NCBI RefSeq assembly: GCF_002236805.1
Contig: NZ_NIQA01000004.1
Location: 1 to 64,000 of the forward strand
From: Pusillimonas sp. T2
Lineage (GTDB): Bacteria > Pseudomonadota > Gammaproteobacteria > Burkholderiales > Burkholderiaceae_B
Reading direction: 5' to 3'
Length of the DNA: 64,000 nucleotides
This document shows, one piece after another, positions 58,388-64,000 of the stretch. Under the pieces are notes generated by a model. It was not told the DNA's origin, made no database searches, and worked only from the letters and a program-made list of their open reading frames with translations. How positions within the stretch are numbered: position 1 is the stretch's first letter; the number at the start of each line of letters is the position of its first letter. Position numbers and translations under genes: made by a program.

Positions 58388-60285
58388 TGGCCGCGTAAAA
58401 AGAATTTGTCGAGTTCGGTCAGGGACCAGTGCACCCAAGTGGGACGTCCGTGATTGCATTGGTCGGCACGCTCGGTTTGCTCCATTTTACGCAGCAAGGC
58501 ATTCATCTCGTCGAGTGTGAGGCGTCGATTTGCTCGAACTGACCCATGGCAGGCCATGGTGGCCAGCAAGACGTTACGTTGCTCAAGCAACTGCGCCGAC
58601 GAACCAACAGATGACAAATCGTTCAAGACATTGCGGGCCAGCGATTCAATGTCGCCGCCGGCCAGCAACGCGGGGACGGCACGCACCATGAGTGTGGCCG
58701 GTCCTGCTGGGCGCAGGATCAGGCCTAGGTCTTCAAGTGCGTCGGTGTGCTCATCGGCGATTGCGACGTCTTTTTCGCTTGCCTGAAATACAACGGGTAC
58801 AAGCAGTTCTTGTCTTGGCAGGTCGCGCATATCTATGGCGCGTTTGAGCTGTTCGTAGACGACGCGCTCGTGGGCTGCATGCATGTCGACCAGAATCAGC
58901 CCATTTGCCGTTTGCGACAGAATATAAATACCGTGCAGTTGGGCCAGTGCCATGCCCAGCGGGAACTCGTGATTGGGCAGGGCCGCCGGCTGTATGCGTG
59001 CAGTGTGGGCAGGTGCTGTCGGGGGCGCCAGCGGGCGATACAACGTTTGCCAGTCGGTACCCTGCGCTTGACCAGAGCGGCTATCGCGCAGGTTAAGGGC
59101 GTGTTGACCGTAGGGTGCAAATGAGGGCGCGCGGTGCTGGCCTGCCGGTGCAGGCGTACCGTACGGCATCAAGGACGGTGAGCTTTCGTTGCTTGTATTG
59201 ACGGGTTCTGGTTGCGGGCGTGCATCGTGCTCGGACAACGCGCCAGGAGAGCCCTGGCCATCGGCGTATGCGGCGTCGACAGCTAGAGGCTGGCCACCGG
59301 CCGTTTGGGCCAATACTTGCGACAGCGCGCGCGCAACAAATTGGTGTACTGCACCGCTGTCGCGAAAACGGATCTCGTGCTTGGCCGGATGCACGTTGAC
59401 ATCGACCGCATTGGGGTCGATAGACAAAAACAAGACAAACCCGGGTTGGCGATCGCCATGAAGGACGTCGGCGTAGGCCTGACGGATGGCGTGCGAGACT
59501 GTTTTGTCGCGGACGTAGCGCCCGTTGACGTAAAGGTACTGACGATCGGCCCGGGCGCGAGCGTAGGTGGGGCGCGTAATCATGCCGTCGAGCCTGATCA
59601 ACCCCTGGTCGACACTGACGCCCAAACCCTGGCTGACGAATTCGCTGCCGAGAACGTCGAGTATGCGCTGGGCGATATCGCCGGCCCGCCAGTGCCGTTG
59701 CGGCTTGTCGTTATGAAACAGCCGGAACGCAACGTGGGGGTGGGCCAGTGCAATGCGCTCCAGAATATCGACGCAATGTCCGTATTCGGTTGATTCGGTA
59801 CGCAGGAACTTCCGGCGGGCCGGTACGTTTTCAAAGAGTTGGCGAACGTCGACCGTCGTGCCCTGCGGGCCGGAGGCTGCGGTGATGTCGGGTTGCTGGG
59901 CAGTGATTTGCCAAGCGTGAGGAGCGTCGTCGGTACGCGAGGTCAGTGTCAGCCGAGCCACCGCGCCAATGGATGCCAGCGCCTCGCCTCGAAAGCCCAT
60001 TGAGGCGACCGACTCGAGATCATCCAACGACTTTATTTTGCTGGTGGCGTGTCGGGTTAACGCAAGGGCCAGTTCGTTTTGAGCAATGCCGCAACCATTG
60101 TCGGAAACGGCGATGCGTCGAATGCCACCGCCGTCAAGACGAACCTCGATGCTGGACGCGCCGGCATCGATAGCGTTTTCAAGAATCTCTTTCAGCACCG
60201 AGGCGGGTCGTTCGATAACCTCGCCGGCGGCGATTTGGCTGATGAGCAGATCGGGGAGGGGGGCAATTACGGGGCGTTGCGACAT
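58384..60285 (-). CDS. mutL: DNA mismatch repair protein MutL (endonuclease type)
   Basis: MutL links mismatch recognition by MutS to strand removal. The product is 633 residues. The N-terminal GHKL ATPase has [23 protein letters not shown] and [17 protein letters not shown] Pro/Gln-rich linker (about 340-440) leads to the C-terminal domain. That domain has [15 protein letters not shown] (about 466), the metal motif of nicking MutL proteins, plus [12 protein letters not shown] and NHGRPTWVH. This suggests a MutH-independent system like that of Neisseria. Operon with amiC (11-base gap) and miaA. Confidence 0.96.
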   Translation of the reverse strand: MSQRPVIAPLPDLLISQIAAGEVIERPASVLKEILENAIDAGASSIEVRLDGGGIRRIAVSDNGCGIAQNELALALTRHATSKIKSLDDLESVASMGFRGEALASIGAVARLTLTSRTDDAPHAWQITAQQPDITAASGPQGTTVDVRQLFENVPARRKFLRTESTEYGHCVDILERIALAHPHVAFRLFHNDKPQRHWRAGDIAQRILDVLGSEFVSQGLGVSVDQGLIRLDGMITRPTYARARADRQYLYVNGRYVRDKTVSHAIRQAYADVLHGDRQPGFVLFLSIDPNAVDVNVHPAKHEIRFRDSGAVHQFVARALSQVLAQTAGGQPLAVDAAYADGQGSPGALSEHDARPQPEPVNTSNESSPSLMPYGTPAPAGQHRAPSFAPYGQHALNLRDSRSGQAQGTDWQTLYRPLAPPTAPAHTARIQPAALPNHEFPLGMALAQLHGIYILSQTANGLILVDMHAAHERVVYEQLKRAIDMRDLPRQELLVPVVFQASEKDVAIADEHTDALEDLGLILRPAGPATLMVRAVPALLAGGDIESLARNVLNDLSSVGSSAQLLEQRNVLLATMACHGSVRANRRLTLDEMNALLRKMEQTERADQCNHGRPTWVHWSLTELDKFFLRGQ

Positions 60286-60296
60286 CGTAGGGGCAA

Positions 60297-61658
60297 TTAT
60301 GCCCGACGCGCGAGCCCCGGGCTAGTTGCGAAGTAGTCGTTAATGCCTTTGAGCATGGCCGTGGCGATTTTGTCTTGGTGCCCGGCACTGCGCAGCAGGC
60401 GTTCTTCTTCGGGGTTGCTGATAAATGCTGTTTCGACCAGGATGGACGGAATGTCCGGCGCCTTGAGGACGGCAAACCCTGCGCGTTCAACATATTTTTT
60501 GTGCAGCCGGTTGATCTTGCCGATTTCACTCAGGACCCGGTCGCCCACTTTGACCGAGTCGTTGATTTGCGCTGCCGTCGACATATCAAGCAGAACTTGC
60601 GCTACCTGCTGGTTGTGCGACCCTAGGTTAATGCCACCGATCAGGTCGGCGTCGTTTTGGTTTTTGGCCAGCCACCGGGCCGCAGCACTAGAAGCCCCGT
60701 TTTGTGACAAGACAAAAACCGAAGACCCCCGTGCACTAGGTTTGACCCAGGCGTCAGCATGGATAGATACAAACAGGTCGGCCTTCACACGCCGTGCTTT
60801 TTGCACCCTGACCTGCAGGGGCACGAAAAAGTCGCCGTCGCGGGTCAGGTAGGCGCGCATATTGGGCTGGGCGTCGATCAGTTTCTTGAGTCGACGGGCG
60901 ATCGCCAGCACGATGTGCTTCTCGTATGTGCCGCTGGGGCCGACTGCCCCGGGGTCTTCACCGCCATGGCCTGGGTCGAGCGCAATCAGAACCGGACGAT
61001 TGGGGCGCTCGGCGTCGGGTAGGGCAGGGGCGGCCGGGGGTGCCGGCCGTTTCTGGGCAATAGAGGGTAGTTGCTGGCCGTCAACCGACGGGATGGGGGC
61101 TGAAGGCGAGCCTGCCTGCGCTAAGTTCTCAAGAACTTCGGCCAACGGGTCGCTATCTTCACCCATTTTGCTAAGTGCCAAGAGCGGGTCTTGCGCAATT
61201 TTCGGGTACAGGTCAAGTACAAGGCGGTACTTGTATTCGCCAATGGGCTTGAGTGTGAAGACCTGCGGGGCAATGGCCTGCTTCAGGTCAAAAACCAGAC
61301 GAATGACGTCAGGCCGGTTTTGCGCTACGCGCACGGAGGCAATGTACGGGTCGTTAGGTTTGACCTTGGAAACCAGCTCGTTAATAGCCTGGTTCATGGT
61401 CAGCCCGTTGATGTCGACCACGAGACGGTGCGGCCCTTCAAGGGTGAAGTGCTCGGCTTTGAGTTCGGTGTCGAGTTCCAGGGTGACGCGGGTGTATTCG
61501 TCGGCAGGCCAGGTACGGACCGCCAGAATGGTTGCTGCCTGGGCCATTTTCGGGATGACAGGCAGCGCAAACAGCGTGGTAGCGGTTGCGATCAGACGCC
61601 GGCGGACGCGCCCGGCGGGTGAGATCCCCTCGGTGGAAGCACTAGTCTGGTTAGCCAT
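60297..61658 (-). CDS. amiC: N-acetylmuramoyl-L-alanine amidase, AmiC type
   Basis: AmiC-type amidases split septal peptidoglycan during daughter-cell separation. The product is 453 residues. The N-terminus has a twin-arginine-like signal ([18 protein letters not shown], cleavage near MAQA, about 41). An AMIN domain follows (about 45-165), then a Pro/Ala linker and Amidase_3. The zinc ligands are in [14 protein letters not shown] (His, about 233), [11 protein letters not shown] (Glu nearby) and SIHADAW. Catalytic Glu is in [16 protein letters not shown]. The start overlaps the end of tsaE by 67 bases. Confidence 0.95.
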   Translation of the reverse strand: MANQTSASTEGISPAGRVRRRLIATATTLFALPVIPKMAQAATILAVRTWPADEYTRVTLELDTELKAEHFTLEGPHRLVVDINGLTMNQAINELVSKVKPNDPYIASVRVAQNRPDVIRLVFDLKQAIAPQVFTLKPIGEYKYRLVLDLYPKIAQDPLLALSKMGEDSDPLAEVLENLAQAGSPSAPIPSVDGQQLPSIAQKRPAPPAAPALPDAERPNRPVLIALDPGHGGEDPGAVGPSGTYEKHIVLAIARRLKKLIDAQPNMRAYLTRDGDFFVPLQVRVQKARRVKADLFVSIHADAWVKPSARGSSVFVLSQNGASSAAARWLAKNQNDADLIGGINLGSHNQQVAQVLLDMSTAAQINDSVKVGDRVLSEIGKINRLHKKYVERAGFAVLKAPDIPSILVETAFISNPEEERLLRSAGHQDKIATAMLKGINDYFATSPGLARRA

Positions 61659-62146
61659 GATTGTCCTTTGTTGCTATAGGCGATTAATCGTGCTTGTCGT
61701 CCGGATTCTGCGTAGCTCAGGTTGATTTCAAGGTCGGGCAAAGGGAGTAGCCCGCCGGCCTGTTCCGGCCATTCAATGAGCACAACTGCTTGTTTTTGCA
61801 GGATATCTCGGAACCCAGCATCTATCCATTCTCGTGGATCGCTAAATCTATAAAAATCAAGATGATACAAGTATAAGTTAGAAACTTTATAGCTTTCAAG
61901 CAAAGCATAGCTCGGGCTTTTGATTCGGCCGGTGACGCCGCACGCCCTCAGCAGGGCGCGGGCAAAGCTGGTCTTGCCTGCACCGAGGTCGCCACGAAGA
62001 TGAATGCGTCCGCCTTGTGGCGTGCCCGGATGACCAGGGTCGTCGGCCAGCAACAAGGGCGCAATTTGCGAGGCCAGTGCAATAGTGCTGCTTTCGTCCT
62101 CTAAAAAAGTTTCAACTTCGCCCAAAACACGGTTTTCTGTCGTCAT
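61592..62146 (-). CDS. tsaE: tRNA threonylcarbamoyladenosine biosynthesis ATPase TsaE
   Basis: TsaE regulates the TsaBD complex that makes t6A37 in ANN-reading tRNAs. The product is 184 residues with Walker A LRGDLGAGKTSFARALLRACGV (about 53-74), then KSPSYALLESYKV, YHLDFYRFSDPREWIDAGF and VVLIEWPEQAGGLLP. After the conserved core a tail of about 25 residues (ending PPGASAGV) reads into the amiC gene in another frame. ATG 62146 starts about 40 residues before Walker A. The upstream in-frame start at 62272 lacks homology. Confidence 0.93.
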   Translation of the reverse strand: MTTENRVLGEVETFLEDESSTIALASQIAPLLLADDPGHPGTPQGGRIHLRGDLGAGKTSFARALLRACGVTGRIKSPSYALLESYKVSNLYLYHLDFYRFSDPREWIDAGFRDILQKQAVVLIEWPEQAGGLLPLPDLEINLSYAESGRQARLIAYSNKGQSWLTRLVLPPRGSHPPGASAGV

Positions 62147-62245
62147 GATGGTTTGCCTGATAAGGTCGGCGGCATTGTAGTGCATGCCGGCTTGGTGGCG
62201 GCATCGTTTAGCGTGCCGCTGTATCGTCTGCGGCCAGAAAAGCAA

Positions 62246-62278
62246 CAGCACTTGCATTGTCCGGGAATGCAAGTGCTG
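62246..62278. repeat. Perfect inverted repeat upstream of tsaE and tRNA-Arg
   Basis: Two perfectly complementary 13-base arms (62246-62258 and 62266-62278) flank a GTCCGGG loop. No T-run lies on either side. It lies 100 bases before tsaE (minus) and 70 bases before tRNA-Arg (plus). It may be an mRNA leader structure, a DNA-binding palindrome, or the end of a lost transcript. Confidence 0.6.
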
Positions 62279-62330
62279 TCATTAACAATTCGCGTTAATA
62301 CTGAGACAAAAATACAACATTACATGCTGC

Positions 62331-62336
62331 TAAAAT
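62331..62336 (+). promoter_or_regulatory. Putative -10 box of tRNA-Arg
   Basis: TAAAAT lies 12 bases before the mature tRNA. No convincing -35 is visible at 16-18 bases upstream. Confidence 0.35.
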
Positions 62337-62347
62337 GGCGGCGCTGC

Positions 62348-62422
62348 GTCTCCGTAGTTAAATGGATATAACTTTCCCCTCCTAAGGGAAGATTACAGGT
62401 TCGATTCCTGTCGGGGACGCCA
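62348..62422 (+). tRNA. tRNA-Arg, anticodon CCU
   Basis: The 75-base cloverleaf has acceptor GTCTCCG pairing with CGGGGAC, discriminator G, encoded CCA (62420-62422), anticodon loop CTCCTAA (anticodon CCT, reads AGG), and T-loop TTCGATT. It strongly resembles E. coli argW, a well-known integration site for phages and islands. Sequence character changes immediately downstream. Confidence 0.97.
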
Positions 62423-62489
62423 AACTCACCGATCTCAGCGCGGTTTCGATGCATACACCGTGGCGCCGTTAACCAAAGATCAAGCTGAT

Positions 62490-63893
62490 ATGGACTCAAA
62501 ACATATGAGTAGGTGTTTCATAGTTGCACAATTGTTAGTAGGTGCAGTTTTGTTCGCTGTCCATGGTGGCGCCAACGCTGCTCAGACCAAGTGTGAGCAA
62601 AAGCTTGCAGGCTACGAAGCCGTCCTATCCAACGTTGCATCGGGCTCGAGTGTCAATGACCCTGATAAGCCGTTCAGAAAGGAAGTCTCGGCGGCCATAT
62701 CCGGCATAAAAAACACCGCGCCACAATGTGATGATCAACGTTTCTCGCCGGGACACTTGTTGAATTCAGCGGTCCATCTGGCCCATTTTAGTCCCCACGA
62801 AGCCCGAACCGTCACCAAGCTGTACCTGGATTACGTGAATCGATATCCATATGCGTCCACGCAAGTCAGCGTGAGGGATATTGAGTGGATCCAGAAGGTA
62901 AACGATGAGCAAGCGCGGCAGCTTCTCGATATCGCACTAGAGCGCGGTATAAGCTTTGTCGCCAGACTGGATGAGTACATCGCCATTGCCAATGCTGAGT
63001 CGAGTAGCCCATTGTCCAAGTTGATCGGAACAAAAAGGGCGCAGCTGGAGCAATTAAGACCTGTACTTTTTGCGGCCGAGCGTGCCGCTGTGACTGCCGC
63101 TTGTCCGGCTAATACATGTAACCCCGAAGTTTTCAACACTACTTATGCTAGCGAACTGCGGCGTTTGGGCTATGGCGATACAGCACGAGCGCGTACGGCG
63201 GAGAATCTGGCTTTGATTCTTGCAAATAAGACACCGCTAGCCGACAACAAAGCCGCCGTGCGAGCACATCAAGGGAAAAACGCCGCTGCGACCAGCGCTG
63301 GTTGCCAGAATGAAATGGCGAGCTATTGCCAGGCGCGGATGGATGGTCAGTTAAGAAGGCCATACGATTACATCGAATTGACTTACGATGAGTGCATCTC
63401 CTTGGCTAAGGGTTGGGCCAACTATGATCTGCAAGACAAATACTTCATGGACATCATCCAGGAAGCCGCGACGAGCGCCAGTACAGAGCGGCAGCTATAT
63501 GCGAAAACCTTGCAGTGCCTGTCGCAAGCAAAGAAATCTGGCTCCGATAGGGGAGCCGCTGCCTCCCCTGCCAAAGGGAAGGGTGCGTCCCCATCCGGCA
63601 AGCAGAAAGAGTATCGTCAGGCAACGCAATGCATTAGTTTTCAAACGGCGCACGGCCAATATCCAAATCGCATACATAACGGGTGTAACTTTCCGGTGCT
63701 CGTGAAATGGTGCGATAACAAAGGTTGCGGTACTGAGTGGGCGACAGACGGCATTAAGCCTGGCGCAACCGTTTCCATTTCGGCAATTAAGGGTACGTAC
63801 ACTTATGCGGCCTGCGAATATCCCGGAAGCCCCCGTGCTACCAATGGTGGAGACTGGCCCGGCGGCATGGTGGATTACTACTGTCGTCGGTGA
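62490..63893 (+). CDS. Unrecognised cysteine-rich secreted protein
   Basis: I do not recognise this gene. The product is 467 residues from ATG 62490 (462 from ATG 62505, which begins MSRCF). There is no good ribosome binding site for either. A signal peptide ends near GGANAA-QT, so the mature protein is periplasmic or exported. The mature part has 14 cysteines. A helical region (about 30-270) is followed by a Ser/Gly/Lys-rich linker (KKSGSDRGAAASPAKGKGASPSGK, split here only by function, about 340-375). A compact C-terminal domain of about 85 residues has six cysteines (CISF, NGCNFP, KWCDNKGCG, AACEYP, YYCRR). Lower GC and position after tRNA-Arg suggest acquired DNA. Confidence 0.75.
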   Translation: MDSKHMSRCFIVAQLLVGAVLFAVHGGANAAQTKCEQKLAGYEAVLSNVASGSSVNDPDKPFRKEVSAAISGIKNTAPQCDDQRFSPGHLLNSAVHLAHFSPHEARTVTKLYLDYVNRYPYASTQVSVRDIEWIQKVNDEQARQLLDIALERGISFVARLDEYIAIANAESSSPLSKLIGTKRAQLEQLRPVLFAAERAAVTAACPANTCNPEVFNTTYASELRRLGYGDTARARTAENLALILANKTPLADNKAAVRAHQGKNAAATSAGCQNEMASYCQARMDGQLRRPYDYIELTYDECISLAKGWANYDLQDKYFMDIIQEAATSASTERQLYAKTLQCLSQAKKSGSDRGAAASPAKGKGASPSGKQKEYRQATQCISFQTAHGQYPNRIHNGCNFPVLVKWCDNKGCGTEWATDGIKPGATVSISAIKGTYTYAACEYPGSPRATNGGDWPGGMVDYYCRR

Positions 63894-64000
63894 TAGGCAT
63901 CGCCGGTCTGCAACGGTTGTGATAGAAAAATAAGAAGCTCTTTGTTTTGAACTAACGAGCGCGCGCTCAACGCGTCATTTCAACCCGGTTACGTCCATTT

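Overview
The window is a stretch of bacterial chromosome from a betaproteobacterium. It is most likely Burkholderiales, family Alcaligenaceae (relatives of Bordetella, Achromobacter and Pusillimonas). This is inferred from the single-polypeptide MurE-MurF fusion, the gene order glyQ-glyS-gmhB-acyltransferase-YgjP-gloA, the hda/purM/pcnB/folK neighbourhood, a class A RNase P RNA directly upstream of mraZ, and a DAP-type, LPS-bearing (lpxC, lptD, gmhB) Gram-negative gene set. Base composition looks like the high fifties in percent G+C, except for the last 1.6 kb. Almost everything is core housekeeping. I see no insertion sequence, prophage or CRISPR array.

Region by region: 1-5300 holds a TRIC-type channel, two small proteins, pyrC, an Uup-type ABC-F ATPase and rnpB. 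5600-23850 is a complete division and cell wall (dcw) cluster read in one direction: mraZ, rsmH, ftsL, ftsI, murEF, mraY, murD, ftsW, murG, murC, ddl, ftsQ, ftsA, ftsZ, lpxC. Most junctions are 4-base ATGA overlaps, and a 10-bp-spaced MraZ operator lies at the front. 23900-28300 has a DciA-like helicase loader, an M23 peptidase and secA. 28300-31900 is a minus-strand operon (inositol monophosphatase, M20 amidohydrolase, mgtE). 32000-36200 carries a MnmC with a decayed methyltransferase half and a GH31-type protein that lacks key catalytic residues, followed by tRNA-Lys(UUU).

36600-39160 has a DUF6776-like protein and the murU-amgK muropeptide recycling pair. Diverging from it is lptD-surA-rsmA (39297-43986). 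44085-50971 is a seven-gene minus-strand operon ending in an SpmA-SpmB fusion. 51200-53600 has a crotonase and a class I fumarase. 53600-56300 is hda-pcnB-folK. Then come purM and the minus-strand tsaE-amiC-mutL-miaA operon. A tRNA-Arg(CCU) at 62348-62422 marks the change to a lower-GC stretch with one unrecognised, cysteine-rich secreted protein. This is the only part that looks accessory.

The genes work together mainly in envelope building: peptidoglycan precursor synthesis and septation, LPS (lpxC, gmhB, lptD), outer-membrane protein folding (surA), secretion (secA), and peptidoglycan cleavage and recycling (M23 protein, amiC, amgK, murU). A second theme is RNA processing and modification (rnpB, rsmH, rsmA, mnmC, miaA, tsaE, pcnB). 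The most unusual items are the two partly inactivated enzymes side by side (MnmC and the GH31-like protein), the MraZ operator that overlaps the mraZ ribosome binding site, perfect hairpins embedded in the ends of convergent genes, and the orphan secreted protein beside tRNA-Arg.
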